DNA from: Swingsia samuiensis
Lineage (GTDB): Bacteria; Pseudomonadota; Alphaproteobacteria; Acetobacterales; Acetobacteraceae
Assembly (NCBI RefSeq): GCF_006542355.1
Contig: NZ_CP038141.1
Span: 339,501 to 403,500, forward strand
Direction of reading: 5' to 3'
DNA: 64,000 nucleotides
The notes under the pieces are model-generated. The model did no database searches. It had not been told where the DNA came from and worked only from the letters and a program-made list of their open reading frames with translations. The position numbers were made by a program, and so were the translations under genes. Each line of letters begins with the position of its first letter. Positions within the stretch are counted from its first letter, which is position 1. Shown one piece after another: positions 8,576 through 18,203 of the stretch.

Positions 8576-9739
8576 ATGAAGGGCATGGCCTCTTCTTCCG
8601 ATAACACACGACGACATCGATTACCTTTACTCGATCGTTACGTTCTGCGGCAATTATTGATTGCCCTTCTGGCTCTAACGGGCGGTTCTGTCGCGTTAAT
8701 CTGGCTAACGCAATCTTTGCATTTTATATCCATGATCGTGCAGCACGGCCTATCCTTAGGGGTTTTTATTCAACTCACCTCTCTGATGCTGCCATCTTTC
8801 GTTGCTGTTATCCTCCCTATCACAACTTTTCTTGTGGTTCTTTTTACATACCAGCGTATGTCAGGAGATCGAGAGTTAACAGTAATGCGTGCCGCCGGGC
8901 GTTCCCCTTTTGAACTCGCGCGACCGGGAATTATTTGCGCTCTTTTTTCAAGCCTGCTCTGTTACAGCCTTACCCTTTGGTTAGCGCCGGTGTCTTACCA
9001 TGCCTTCCACCGTTACGAATTTCAGATTCGGAACCAAATGGCGGCTTTTCTTTTACAAGATGGAGTGTTCACAAAAACCTCCAGCAATATGACGATCTAT
9101 GTTCGTTCACGAGAGGCCAATGGCTTGCTTCATGGTATTCTTGTCGAAGATGATCGGGATCCTCAGGCCCATACAACGGTTCTTGCTGAAGACGGAACAC
9201 TTGTCGTCACATCGGATAATAAACCACGGGTTGTCTTATATAATGGTTCACGAGAACAGATTGACCGTCATACAGGCCGTTTAAACGTTTTAACGTTTGG
9301 TCGAAATACCATCGACCTATCATCATCAAGCCAAAATAATCATCAAGAGCGTGATGCTGCTGAAATGTCTTTAGGGGAACTCTTCAATCCCAATCCAAAT
9401 GAAGTTTCAGCACGAGACCGAGGCAAATTTGCTGTTGAAGGCTGGCACCGTCTTACTTCCCCTTTAACGGTTATTTCTTTTGCAATGATTGGTCTGATTG
9501 CGGTGTTGCGAGGTGCTTTCTCACGCCATGGTAATATCACCCGCCCCATGACCGCTATTTTAACGGTTGTTGGCCTTCAGGCTCTTTCTCTCATGCTTCA
9601 AAATCTGGCGGGGCGAAACTTAGCGTTAGTTCCCCTTATCTGGATTGAAGCTGTCCTTCCTGGTATTATCTGCCTCTTTCTTCTCTTTTCTGAGCAGACT
9701 GGCAAGAAAAAACGATCCACCATTGGAAATCGCTCATGA
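8576..9739 (+). CDS. lptF: LPS export permease LptF
   Basis: A 387-residue YjgP/YjgQ family permease with three N-terminal membrane helices, a periplasmic beta-jellyroll domain (about residues 145-270) and three C-terminal helices. The N-terminal DRYVLRQLL and the coupling-helix region RMSGDRELTVMRAAGRSP are family marks. With LptG and LptB it extracts lipopolysaccharide from the inner membrane and passes it to LptC/LptA. LptB, LptC and LptA are not in this window. A second ATG at 8585 would shorten it by three residues; an AAGGA before 8573 suits either start poorly. It overlaps lptG by four bases. Confidence 0.93.
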   Translation: MKGMASSSDNTRRHRLPLLDRYVLRQLLIALLALTGGSVALIWLTQSLHFISMIVQHGLSLGVFIQLTSLMLPSFVAVILPITTFLVVLFTYQRMSGDRELTVMRAAGRSPFELARPGIICALFSSLLCYSLTLWLAPVSYHAFHRYEFQIRNQMAAFLLQDGVFTKTSSNMTIYVRSREANGLLHGILVEDDRDPQAHTTVLAEDGTLVVTSDNKPRVVLYNGSREQIDRHTGRLNVLTFGRNTIDLSSSSQNNHQERDAAEMSLGELFNPNPNEVSARDRGKFAVEGWHRLTSPLTVISFAMIGLIAVLRGAFSRHGNITRPMTAILTVVGLQALSLMLQNLAGRNLALVPLIWIEAVLPGIICLFLLFSEQTGKKKRSTIGNRS

Positions 9740-10923
9740 AAAAATCTCCCAAACTCTATTGGAGCCAATTAAGAGCAATTCTCCATACTCTCCGCCCACA
9801 AGAAACAGAGGTGGGCTTTTCTACAACACTCGCCATTTATATTGCGCGTTATTTTACATTAAATAGCATCGCCATGATCCTTGCCCTCACTGGGCTTGTA
9901 TCATTATTTGACTTTATCGACCTGCTACGCCGTGCCGCCACCAAGCCAAACGTTCCAGCCAGTCTGGTATTGGAAATTGCAGGGCTGCATATCCCATATT
10001 ACATTATTTATGTTTTGCCTTTTGGTATCCTTCTGGGGGGAATTGTTTGTTTCTCTCGCCTCACGCGTTCTTCTGAACTCATCGTCGCACGCGCTGCTGG
10101 TATTTCGGCATGGCAGTTCCTCGCCAGCCCCCTCGCTTGCGCCATCTTTATCGGGCTGTTTACGACCACAGGCATTTCATATTTATCATCTAATATGTAC
10201 AGAGAAGCAGAACTTCTCGACCAGACATATCTACGCACAGGCGGAGGACCACTTACCTTACAAGGTGGCGAGTTATGGCTGCGACAAGCGGATGAAAGCC
10301 TCACCGATCACGGTGTCGCGATTCTACATGCACAAAATGTACGCCTAACCAAAAAAACACTCGAGCTTTCCGGCGTCACGATTTTCCGCCTCGATGAACA
10401 TGATCGTCTTATTTTACGAATCGAATCGCCTATCGGTGTTTTAGGAAAAAATCAGTGGATTTTTCAGAACTCTTCTCAACTTCGGCCTGATCATTTCCCT
10501 CAAAAAGTAGGCGATATTACACTTCCTTCAGACCTCACTGTCTCGCGTATTCAAGAAAGTTTTGCCTCTCCAGACACGCTTTCTGTATTTGCTTTACCTA
10601 GTTTTATTCATCTTTTAGAGCGATCTGGGTTTCCTTCTATTAGACATAGATTACATTTTCAGTCATTATTAGCTCTTCCCATTTTAGCTGGTACAATGGC
10701 ATTAGTATCAGCGGGGTTCTCGATGCGTCCTGCACGACGCGGCGGGGTGGCTCGAATGTTGGGATCAGGGATTGCAGCAGGTTTTGCGCTTTTCACCGTC
10801 TCAAAAGTGGCTGAACAATTTGGTGAATCAGGTGCTTTGCCACCGGTTCTTGCAGCATGGGCGCCAACCGGTGCGGGGCTTTGTCTTGCGGTTGCGCTTC
10901 TTTTGCACATGGAGGATGGTTAA
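9736..10923 (+). CDS. lptG: LPS export permease LptG
   Basis: A 395-residue partner of LptF with the same six-helix plus jellyroll build. It begins with an N-terminal extension of about 35 residues before the first membrane segment (IARYFTLNSIAMILALTG). The coupling stretch RLTRSSELIVARAAGIS matches the family. The C-terminal helices start near residue 305 (LLALPILAGTMALVSAGFSMRP). The ATG overlaps the lptF stop by four bases and the stop overlaps the lptD start by one base (TAATG), so the three products are made in a coupled way, as fits parts of one trans-envelope bridge. Confidence 0.93.
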   Translation: MKKSPKLYWSQLRAILHTLRPQETEVGFSTTLAIYIARYFTLNSIAMILALTGLVSLFDFIDLLRRAATKPNVPASLVLEIAGLHIPYYIIYVLPFGILLGGIVCFSRLTRSSELIVARAAGISAWQFLASPLACAIFIGLFTTTGISYLSSNMYREAELLDQTYLRTGGGPLTLQGGELWLRQADESLTDHGVAILHAQNVRLTKKTLELSGVTIFRLDEHDRLILRIESPIGVLGKNQWIFQNSSQLRPDHFPQKVGDITLPSDLTVSRIQESFASPDTLSVFALPSFIHLLERSGFPSIRHRLHFQSLLALPILAGTMALVSAGFSMRPARRGGVARMLGSGIAAGFALFTVSKVAEQFGESGALPPVLAAWAPTGAGLCLAVALLLHMEDG

Positions 10924-13247
10924 TGTTGGTGCCCCGGTGGCTTCCTAAGCACACGCGTGGAAAAGGTTTTTCTCTCGCGGGTGTTGTTCTTGGAGGAACA
11001 GCTCTTGTTGCTCCAAACAATGCGTTTACGGCATCAATGCATCGGGATAATACCCATGTTATCGTTGTGGGGCGCCCAACATCGGAACGGGACCCGTTAA
11101 CCTATCTGTCAGACACTGAAAGCTATGCCAAAAATGGTCTGATTACATGGTCAGGGAATGTCCGTGTTTGGCAAGGCGACCATGCGATCCGGGCGGATCA
11201 AATTACGTACGACCGTAATACCGGCATTCTTTCCGCCGATGGACACGTTGCCATCATAGAGCCTGATGGCAGCACGACCTATGCCAATCACATGGAATTT
11301 AGCCATGGAATGCGAGATGGAATAGGTAGCGCCATCTTTATGCGCATGGAAGATAATGCAAAGCTTGCCGGCACAGGAATACGCCGCACCAATGGTCTGA
11401 TCAATGACCTATCACATGCTGTTTATACAGCGTGCCAAATTTGTGAACGCAACCCAGACGCGCCTCCATTCTGGCAGTTCCAAGCTTACAACGCCACACA
11501 AGACGTAGAGCACAAACGCGTTGAGTTTGATCATGCATGGTTGAAAATGATGGGAATTCCCGTCTTTTACTTCCCCTTCTTCTCCATGCCAGACCCCTCA
11601 ATCAAACGCCAAAGTGGTTTCTTGATGCCTGGCATTGGCCCTCATGACCGTTACTTAGGCACATATGTTACAATCCCCTATTTCTGGGCTATCGATAAAA
11701 CTCAAGATCTGACGGTCCGCGCCTTAATCGCAACGAAAACCGCTCCTGAACTTACTGCGGAATATCGTAAACGCTTTAATTTTGGCCAAGTAGATGTCAC
11801 AGGCGGCGTTGCGTATGACACTCTCCATGAGAAAAGTACGGACACAAACGCTTTTGGTCTCCCGCAGTCGAATAAGGGAGAGCATGGTCTACAAGGCTTC
11901 CTGTTTGCCAAAAGTGATTTTGCACTCAATGAAAACTGGCATACAGGAACAAATATTAACGTTGCGTCCTCAGCCAACTACATGCGTGATTACCGTATCT
12001 CCGGTTATGGTCAAGAAACGCTCCAATCCAATATCTTCCTAGAAGGTTATGGCGTTGGTTCTTATGCTCGTTTTGATGCTGATGCATATCAGGGGCTCAA
12101 CCAAGGCACGATCAAAAACTCTGATCTTCCTTGGGCTCTGCCACGCTTTACCTACACGTTCCAAGGTCAGCCTGATGCTCTGGGAGGTCGCTTTAGCCTA
12201 CAGACGACAGACTTTAACCTCTACCGCCCCAACGGCGTGTCAGATCAGCGCGGTCAGGTACAGATGCAATGGGATCGCCCCTTTAGCAACAAGCTTGGGC
12301 AGCAATGGTTGTTAACGGCTCGTCTCAATTCTAATATTTACAACGCATCTTCTCTTGAATCTCAGCCTACATATTATACGGTTCATAGACGCTTTACGGG
12401 GCAGGTATTGCCAACTATTGCTTTGAAAATGAACTGGCCGTTCCTACGAAGTTTTGCAAAAGGGCACGGAACACAAATCTTTGAACCGATCGTTCAAGCG
12501 ATTGCAGCGCCTAACACCGGTAATTCTGTCAATCGTTACATGCCAAATGAAGATAGCTTTGCCTACGAGTTTAGCGATTCCACACTCTTTGCCTTAAATC
12601 GTTACATGGGAACTGACCGTCTGGATGGCGGAGTTCGTGGGAACATTGGTATCCATCAAAACTGGAGTTGGAATGGCCATTCCATTGACATGCTCTTTGG
12701 TGAAAGCATCCAACAACATATTACACATAACCGTATCCCATTCTCTGGCCTAGATCATCATTTATCAGACCCAATTGGGCGTATTCGCTTTAACCCTAAT
12801 CGCTACCTCGATGTCACCGCTCGCGGGCGTTATAACCCTTGGAGGAAGCGTTTTGACTATGGTGAAGGTGTGATTGGAGCGGGTGTCCCCCTCTTCCATG
12901 TCACCGGCGGATATATATATGAGCCTGTAACACCCTATTACTATTATTCTGGAAACTATCGTCCAAACATCCCATCTTGGAATCCTTACTGGAAAGAAAT
13001 TAGTGAGCTAACAGCTGGTTTCTCAACACAATGGCGTAACTATCACGCGTCTGCCTTTATTCGTCGTAGCCTGTCACGCAAAGAACAAGTCGCTACAGGT
13101 GGAACCATTGGTTATTCAAACGATTGCTTCGGGCTTGACCTCATCGTGATTGACCAAAACACACGTATTGGTGGCCAACGTCGTTACTCCACCGTTCTGA
13201 TGAACTTTACGTTTAAAACAATTGGTACATTCGGTATTAACCTATGA
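10923..13247 (+). CDS. lptD: LPS-assembly outer membrane protein LptD
   Basis: A 774-residue protein starting at the ATG in TAATG at 10923; the longer frame upstream lies inside lptG. A basic N-terminus and hydrophobic stretch form a signal peptide (about residues 1-36). The N-terminal jellyroll (about 45-190, with ADQITYDRNTGILSADGHV) is OstA/LptA-like and accepts LPS from the periplasmic bridge; the rest is the beta-barrel that inserts LPS into the outer leaflet with LptE. Cysteines occur at CQICERN after the jellyroll and at DCFGLD near the C-terminus, as in the conserved disulfide arrangement of LptD. Its neighbours lptF-lptG and surA, a chaperone for LptD folding in E. coli, fit the role. 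Confidence 0.95.
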   Translation: MLVPRWLPKHTRGKGFSLAGVVLGGTALVAPNNAFTASMHRDNTHVIVVGRPTSERDPLTYLSDTESYAKNGLITWSGNVRVWQGDHAIRADQITYDRNTGILSADGHVAIIEPDGSTTYANHMEFSHGMRDGIGSAIFMRMEDNAKLAGTGIRRTNGLINDLSHAVYTACQICERNPDAPPFWQFQAYNATQDVEHKRVEFDHAWLKMMGIPVFYFPFFSMPDPSIKRQSGFLMPGIGPHDRYLGTYVTIPYFWAIDKTQDLTVRALIATKTAPELTAEYRKRFNFGQVDVTGGVAYDTLHEKSTDTNAFGLPQSNKGEHGLQGFLFAKSDFALNENWHTGTNINVASSANYMRDYRISGYGQETLQSNIFLEGYGVGSYARFDADAYQGLNQGTIKNSDLPWALPRFTYTFQGQPDALGGRFSLQTTDFNLYRPNGVSDQRGQVQMQWDRPFSNKLGQQWLLTARLNSNIYNASSLESQPTYYTVHRRFTGQVLPTIALKMNWPFLRSFAKGHGTQIFEPIVQAIAAPNTGNSVNRYMPNEDSFAYEFSDSTLFALNRYMGTDRLDGGVRGNIGIHQNWSWNGHSIDMLFGESIQQHITHNRIPFSGLDHHLSDPIGRIRFNPNRYLDVTARGRYNPWRKRFDYGEGVIGAGVPLFHVTGGYIYEPVTPYYYYSGNYRPNIPSWNPYWKEISELTAGFSTQWRNYHASAFIRRSLSRKEQVATGGTIGYSNDCFGLDLIVIDQNTRIGGQRRYSTVLMNFTFKTIGTFGINL

Positions 13248-14608
13248 GCAACATGTTCAAAGCTACACGCATCGCTTCTACTGCTCTTGCTGCGGTACTT
13301 TGTGTACTATCGGCAGGAACAAGTTTTGCGGCACACCATCATGGCGTTCATAAAAAAGCTCCAGAACATGCGGCGAACACGAAACCCGTTCCGGATGATC
13401 AAATTCTGGCTGTCATCAACGGGCAGGTTCTGACGCAACGTGATGTTGATAACCGTGCAAAGTTATTTGTGCTTTCTACAGGGCTACCCATTAGCCCTGA
13501 AGTTATGCAACGCATGCGCGGACAGATTATTCATCAATTAATTGATGAGCGCCTTAAAACGCAGGAAATGCTTAAACGGCATATTAATATTGCACCGGAG
13601 CAAATTGCTGCTGCCATCAGTAATATTGAACAACGCAACGGCATGCCCCACAACGCCCTGCGTGATCATCTTGCGTCTGACGGAGTTTCCCTCACAACAC
13701 TTATTGATCAGATCCGAGTTCAAATTGGCTGGATGCAAGTTTTAAGAGAACAGCTTGGAGAAAGTGGTCGCGTAACAGCCACGCAGATTTCACAACGTGA
13801 AGAAGCTCTGCAAAATGAGCAAGGCCGTCCACAATACTTAATTAGCGAGATTTTTGTTCCTGTTGCGGATCCACGCCATGATCAAAATGAACTCGCTTTC
13901 ACCCGCACTATTATCTCTCAGCTCCGTGCTGGTGCTCCGTTCCCCATTGTGGCTGCTCAATTCTCCCAAGCACAATCAGCGCTTGATGGGGGGGCTATGG
14001 GCTGGGTGCAGGAGGATAACCTTGATCCACAAGTGGTAAGCGTTGTACGCCAAATGCCCGTAGGCGCTATTTCAAACCCAATTCAGGTTGCGGGTGGCTT
14101 TATTATTGCAACGGTTCAAGCCAAGCGCGTTGTCGGCAAACAAATGGGAACTCTGATTTCCATACGTCAAGCGTTCTTCCCGTTTGAAACACCTCTGAAC
14201 CCTCAACAACCCACCGCTCAGCAGCAAGCCTCTCTACAAAAGGCAATGCACGCTTCGGCAAGCATCCATAGTTGTGATGAGATGGAAGCGTTGAATAAAT
14301 CCTTGGGAGAAAAACACCCCAGCGATCCTGGTACGCAGGTTCTAGAGCGCCTGGCACCTCAAATGAAATCTATTCTAGAGCCTCTTCCCGTTGGCAAAGC
14401 CAGTAAACCACTTGTTTCTGTAGATGGCATTGCGCTTCTGATGGTCTGTAAACGCCAACAGAAAAACCTTGCCCAGCAATCTCCGGGAGAAATTGCGGAC
14501 CAATTAATGAACGAGCGTGTCGAACAGGCATCCCGTCAGCTTCAACGCGATCTGGAGCGTCGTTCTATTATTGATATTCGTCCAGAAGCAAAACCGGCTT
14601 TAAACTAA
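13244..14608 (+). CDS. surA: periplasmic peptidyl-prolyl isomerase and chaperone SurA
   Basis: A 454-residue protein with a signal peptide ending near the AAHHHG segment (about residue 30), a SurA N-terminal chaperone domain (about 50-165), one clear parvulin domain (about 195-300, with GGAMGWVQEDNLDP) and a C-terminal domain with a degenerate second parvulin-like part and the final helix. SurA keeps outer membrane proteins foldable in the periplasm. The His-rich start of the mature part (AHHHGVHKK) is a small oddity. Its ATG overlaps the lptD stop by four bases, so chaperone and major client are made together. Confidence 0.9.
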   Translation: MSNMFKATRIASTALAAVLCVLSAGTSFAAHHHGVHKKAPEHAANTKPVPDDQILAVINGQVLTQRDVDNRAKLFVLSTGLPISPEVMQRMRGQIIHQLIDERLKTQEMLKRHINIAPEQIAAAISNIEQRNGMPHNALRDHLASDGVSLTTLIDQIRVQIGWMQVLREQLGESGRVTATQISQREEALQNEQGRPQYLISEIFVPVADPRHDQNELAFTRTIISQLRAGAPFPIVAAQFSQAQSALDGGAMGWVQEDNLDPQVVSVVRQMPVGAISNPIQVAGGFIIATVQAKRVVGKQMGTLISIRQAFFPFETPLNPQQPTAQQQASLQKAMHASASIHSCDEMEALNKSLGEKHPSDPGTQVLERLAPQMKSILEPLPVGKASKPLVSVDGIALLMVCKRQQKNLAQQSPGEIADQLMNERVEQASRQLQRDLERRSIIDIRPEAKPALN

Positions 14609-14609
14609 A

Positions 14610-15437
14610 GTGTCTCTCCCCTCCTTAAAAGATACCATTCGCGCTTTTGGGCTTGATGCCAAAAAGTCTCTCGGGCAGCACTTTCTTCTTGATCCCAACA
14701 TCTGCGAGCGCATCGTATCTTTAGGAGGGGACCTCAAAGGACGACACGTTGTTGAAGTAGGCCCTGGCCCCGGGGGATTAACCCGCGCCTTACTCAATAG
14801 CCCGGCCGACCGTATTGATGCCGTAGAAATTGATGAGCGGGCGTGGCCTCTCTTAGAAGAATTAGCGACGTTCTATCCCAATCGTCTTAACATCATTCGT
14901 GAAGATGCTCTTAAACTCGATGCAGCGTCTCTTGCGCCTGCTCCTCGGCAAATCATCGCTAATTTACCTTACAATGTTGCAACACCCCTTCTCATTCAGT
15001 GGTTACGGCAAGCCGCCAGCTGGGAACGGCTTTCCTTAATGTTTCAGCTTGAAGTCGCTGAACGGATTTGTGCAGAACCCGATACATCGGCCTATGGCCG
15101 CTTGGCGGTCTTATCTCAATGGTGCGCCTCTTGCTCCATTGCGCTACGCATTCCACCCGGCGCCTTCTCTCCACCGCCTAAAGTACATTCTGCTGTGGCT
15201 GTTATCATCCCACATGCACAACAGCCTTCTGAAAAGCTTTTCAAAGCGATGGAGCGTGTCACCGCAGCGGCTTTCGGGCAACGCAGAAAAATGCTTCGTT
15301 CTTCTCTTAAAGCCATCGGGGGAGAAAAGCTTCTAGATGCAACAGGTATTACCCCAACGCGTAGAGCTGAAACGCTCACAGTTGCTGAATTTGCGTCCTT
15401 AGCTGAACACCACCTTAACTTCTCACAAACGCTCTAA
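14610..15437 (+). CDS. rsmA: 16S rRNA dimethyladenosine transferase (KsgA)
   Basis: A 275-residue methyltransferase starting with GTG at 14610, one base after the surA stop. Motifs seen: KSLGQHFLLD at the N-terminus, EVGPGPGGLT (SAM-binding motif I), VEIDERAWPLL, and NLPYNVATPLL (motif IV, with the NLPY catalytic stretch). It dimethylates two adjacent adenosines near the 3' end of 16S rRNA (A1518/A1519 in E. coli) late in 30S assembly. In many proteobacteria pdxA lies between surA and rsmA; here it does not. The stop is followed after two bases by tag. Confidence 0.95.
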   Translation: MSLPSLKDTIRAFGLDAKKSLGQHFLLDPNICERIVSLGGDLKGRHVVEVGPGPGGLTRALLNSPADRIDAVEIDERAWPLLEELATFYPNRLNIIREDALKLDAASLAPAPRQIIANLPYNVATPLLIQWLRQAASWERLSLMFQLEVAERICAEPDTSAYGRLAVLSQWCASCSIALRIPPGAFSPPPKVHSAVAVIIPHAQQPSEKLFKAMERVTAAAFGQRRKMLRSSLKAIGGEKLLDATGITPTRRAETLTVAEFASLAEHHLNFSQTL

Positions 15438-15439
15438 CC

Positions 15440-15997
15440 ATGAATGATGCCTTACAACGCTGTAAATGGGCATCAACTAATCCCCTCTTACAGCAGTATC
15501 ATGACCATGAATGGGGTGTTCCCGTTACAGATGGGCGCTCTTTATGGGAAGCACTCATTCTTGAGACATTTCAAGCGGGGCTTTCATGGCTGGTCGTCCT
15601 CAAACGACGAGAGCATTTAAGACAAGCCTTTTGTCACTTTGACCCACACAAAATTGCTCAGTTCAACGAAGCAGACATTCAGAGACTTCTTTCCGACCCT
15701 CATATTATCCGTTCGAGAGCCAAGATTGAAGCTACGATATTAAACGCACAAGCTTACTTAAAAATGTCGGAAAAGGGAGAAGACCTTAATACCTTTCTCA
15801 CCCATTATATTCCTGAACCACCCATATTAAACACATCGGATGAAATGCTTTCTCAATCCCCTCTTTCTATCACCATTTCAAAAGAGCTGAAGAAAAAAGG
15901 GTTTCGTTTTGTTGGACCTGTCGTCGTTTACTCATGGTTACAAGCAGTTGGGCAGATCCACGATCATGATCCTTTGTGTTTTCGCTCAAACATATAG
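15440..15997 (+). CDS. tag: DNA-3-methyladenine glycosylase I
   Basis: A 185-residue HhH-type glycosylase. The N-terminal RCKWA Cys, the YHDHEWGVP segment and the C-terminal IHDHDPLC (His and Cys) correspond to the zinc-binding residues of Tag, and LWEALILETFQAGLSW is the family core. It removes 3-methyladenine from alkylated DNA to start base excision repair. It is the last gene of the plus-strand run that begins with cysQ, and its 3' end overlaps the convergent cfa gene by 34 bases; no terminator is seen between them. Confidence 0.93.
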   Translation: MNDALQRCKWASTNPLLQQYHDHEWGVPVTDGRSLWEALILETFQAGLSWLVVLKRREHLRQAFCHFDPHKIAQFNEADIQRLLSDPHIIRSRAKIEATILNAQAYLKMSEKGEDLNTFLTHYIPEPPILNTSDEMLSQSPLSITISKELKKKGFRFVGPVVVYSWLQAVGQIHDHDPLCFRSNI

Positions 15998-17178
15998 TTT
16001 CGTGTGATCGGCAAAGTATCAACTGCACGTGTCAGTTGAATCTGAAAATTCATGTGGCCTTGTACACGGAAGGCTAATTCACTTCCAATCAAATACAGCT
16101 CAAACATACGCACAAAGCGTTCATCATATAAATCTGTGATAGCTGCTTTATTGGCATCAAAACGCTTTCTCCACTCAGCAATCGTCATGGCATAATGCAA
16201 ACGCAAGATCTCACAGTCCGTGACCCAAAGACCGGATTTTTCAACCGCAGCAAATGTTTCACTCAAAGAAGGTGAATACCCACCCGGGAAAATATATTTC
16301 TGTAACCATGGGTTAGTTGTTCCTGGCCCATCCATACGACCGATAGAATGAATAACAGCCACACCATCTGGCTTTAGACAATCATGAACCCCTTGGAAAT
16401 AACGCTGAAACTGCGCACCACCAACGTGCTCAAACATTCCAACAGACACCACCCGATCAAACTGATGCCGGACATTCCGATAGTCCATTAGTTCAAAACG
16501 AACCTGTCCTTCCAAACCTTCCTCTTTAACGCGCTGTCGAGACGTTTCCCATTGCTCACGAGAAAGCGTAATACCAACGACACGAGCCCCATATTCCTTT
16601 GCCAACGTAATGGCTAAGCCCCCCCAACCAGAACCAATATCCAGAACTTCTAGACCGGGCCTATCTAATTTTAGCTTCGCTGCGATATGATGTTTTTTGG
16701 CAAGTTGTGCTTCTTCCAGTGTCATGTCATCACGCTGAAAATACGCACAAGAATATTGCCGATCTTTATCAAGAAATAAATCGTACAATCGGCCATTCAA
16801 ATCATAATGGTGCGCAACATTCCGGCGAGATTTCTTTAAAGAATTCAAACTTTTTAATGGCCGTGTAATGTAACGTAAGCGATCTTCTATTTCTTCAAAA
16901 ACATGCCCTTGCTTAACGATATTCGTCATTAATACACGCATTAATGTCTCTAAATCACATCCTTGAGGAGCCAACTCCCCAGACATGTATTTTTCGCCGA
17001 AAGCAAGGCCAGAGTTAAGGACTAACGCTTTTTCTGCCTGAGATGTCTTTAAGATAAGCCCAGCTTCTGGGCCCTTTTCCCCCCCACGATATACGCATTG
17101 AGAGCCATCGCTAAACGTAACATGCAGTGTTCCAGCTTGAATAAATTTTCTTAAAACAAAATCTAAAAGCTTTCTCAC
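15964..17178 (-). CDS. cfa: cyclopropane-fatty-acyl-phospholipid synthase
   Basis: A 404-residue SAM-dependent enzyme with the usual N-terminal lipid-binding part and a C-terminal methyltransferase domain (motif I LDIGSGWGG near residue 170). Other family marks are AHHYDLNGRLYDLFLD, YSCAYF, and FEHVGGAQFQRYF. It adds a methylene bridge to unsaturated acyl chains of membrane phospholipids, generally at entry to stationary phase or under acid stress, which would suit an acid-producing bacterium. The gene is separate from the ribosomal operon upstream, as a terminator lies between them. Its 3' end overlaps tag. Confidence 0.93.
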   Translation of the reverse strand: MRKLLDFVLRKFIQAGTLHVTFSDGSQCVYRGGEKGPEAGLILKTSQAEKALVLNSGLAFGEKYMSGELAPQGCDLETLMRVLMTNIVKQGHVFEEIEDRLRYITRPLKSLNSLKKSRRNVAHHYDLNGRLYDLFLDKDRQYSCAYFQRDDMTLEEAQLAKKHHIAAKLKLDRPGLEVLDIGSGWGGLAITLAKEYGARVVGITLSREQWETSRQRVKEEGLEGQVRFELMDYRNVRHQFDRVVSVGMFEHVGGAQFQRYFQGVHDCLKPDGVAVIHSIGRMDGPGTTNPWLQKYIFPGGYSPSLSETFAAVEKSGLWVTDCEILRLHYAMTIAEWRKRFDANKAAITDLYDERFVRMFELYLIGSELAFRVQGHMNFQIQLTRAVDTLPITRNYMFERKHKGS

Positions 17179-17244
17179 AGCCCCCTCCCAGTTCCCTACC
17201 GATAATATAGTTCTTCTTCACTTTCCTAAAGCAAAAACCAACCA

Positions 17245-17277
17245 TAAAAAAACCCAGTATGATCATACATACTGGGT
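17245..17277 (-). terminator. intrinsic terminator of the rpsF-rpsR-rplI operon
   Basis: A 10-base-pair stem (ACCCAGTATG with CATACTGGGT) and a six-base loop, followed on the minus strand by a run of seven T. It lies 27 bases after the rplI stop, so it ends the ribosomal operon before cfa. Confidence 0.85.
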
Positions 17278-17303
17278 CAAATTTACGGCAACTGAGAAAA
17301 ATA

Positions 17304-17903
17304 TTATTTCTTATCTTCTTCAGTTGTCGCAGCAGCTTCTGCTTCTGCCGCTTCTTCAGCAGCATTTTCAGCTTGTAGATCACCAAGGATGTTATCATCC
17401 TTTTCTTCTACGCCAACCACTTCACCGCGTGCCTGACGCTCTGCCTCTTCTTCAGAACGTGCAACGTTCACGATCAAAGGAATAGAAACTTCAGGGTGAA
17501 GAACAATGCGTGCTTCTGTCAAACCAAGAGACTTGATCGGATGAGCAAGAACAACTTGATGACGAGCGATGGTTAAACCTGCGCTTGTTGCTGCAACCGC
17601 GATATCACGCGTTGTAACAGAACCATATAAGCTGCCACTGTCACTCGCTTGACGAATAACAATAACAGACAGATCGTCCATACGTTCTGCCAAACGCTCT
17701 GCTTCTTCGCGTTTTTTCAGGTTCTGTGCTTCGAGCTGAGCACGCTCAGTTTCGAAACGTTTTTTATTTGCTTCTGTTGCACGAAGCGCCTTGCCTTGTG
17801 GAAGCAGGAAGTTACGAGCGTAACCAGGCTTCACGTGGACAAGATCACCCATCTGACCAAGGTGCTCAACGCGCTGAAGCAAAATCAATGCTGTTTGGGA
17901 CAT
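17304..17903 (-). CDS. rplI: 50S ribosomal protein L9
   Basis: A 199-residue L9, longer than the usual about 150 residues. The N-terminal RNA-binding domain ([20 protein letters not shown]) and the long connecting helix (about 40-75) are clear, and the C-terminal domain ends near residue 150. The remaining about 45 residues form an extra acidic tail rich in Glu and Ala that ends in EEDKK; such tails occur in L9 of several alphaproteobacteria. L9 sits near the L1 stalk and supports reading-frame fidelity. It is the third gene of rpsF-rpsR-rplI, 13 bases after rpsR. Confidence 0.95.
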   Translation of the reverse strand: MSQTALILLQRVEHLGQMGDLVHVKPGYARNFLLPQGKALRATEANKKRFETERAQLEAQNLKKREEAERLAERMDDLSVIVIRQASDSGSLYGSVTTRDIAVAATSAGLTIARHQVVLAHPIKSLGLTEARIVLHPEVSIPLIVNVARSEEEAERQARGEVVGVEEKDDNILGDLQAENAAEEAAEAEAAATTEEDKK

Positions 17904-17916
17904 TACAATGCTCTCC

Positions 17917-18198
17917 TTAGCTTACGACGTAAGGGAGCAGAGCAAGGAAGCGGGCACGCTTAATCGCCTGCGCCAACTCACGCTGCTTCTTAGCCGAAAC
18001 AGCTGTGATACGGCTCGGTACAATTTTACCACGCTCAGACAAGAAACGGCTGAGCAAACGTACGTCCTTATAGTCAATCTTTGGTGCGTTAGGACCAGAG
18101 AAAGGGCAGGACTTACGACGACGATAGAATGGACGACGAGCGCCAACAGCTGTACGACGTGTCGCTGGGTTTACTTCTGGGGCAGTTGTATCGGACAT
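17917..18198 (-). CDS. rpsR: 30S ribosomal protein S18
   Basis: A 93-residue S18 with the usual core ([47 protein letters not shown]-type segment). It carries a short extra N-terminal part of about 20 residues. S18 pairs with S6 on the 30S platform, and its gene lies five bases after rpsF, as is usual. One Cys remains, so the zinc-binding form of S18 is unlikely. Confidence 0.96.
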   Translation of the reverse strand: MSDTTAPEVNPATRRTAVGARRPFYRRRKSCPFSGPNAPKIDYKDVRLLSRFLSERGKIVPSRITAVSAKKQRELAQAIKRARFLALLPYVVS

Positions 18199-18203
18199 GT
18201 TTC

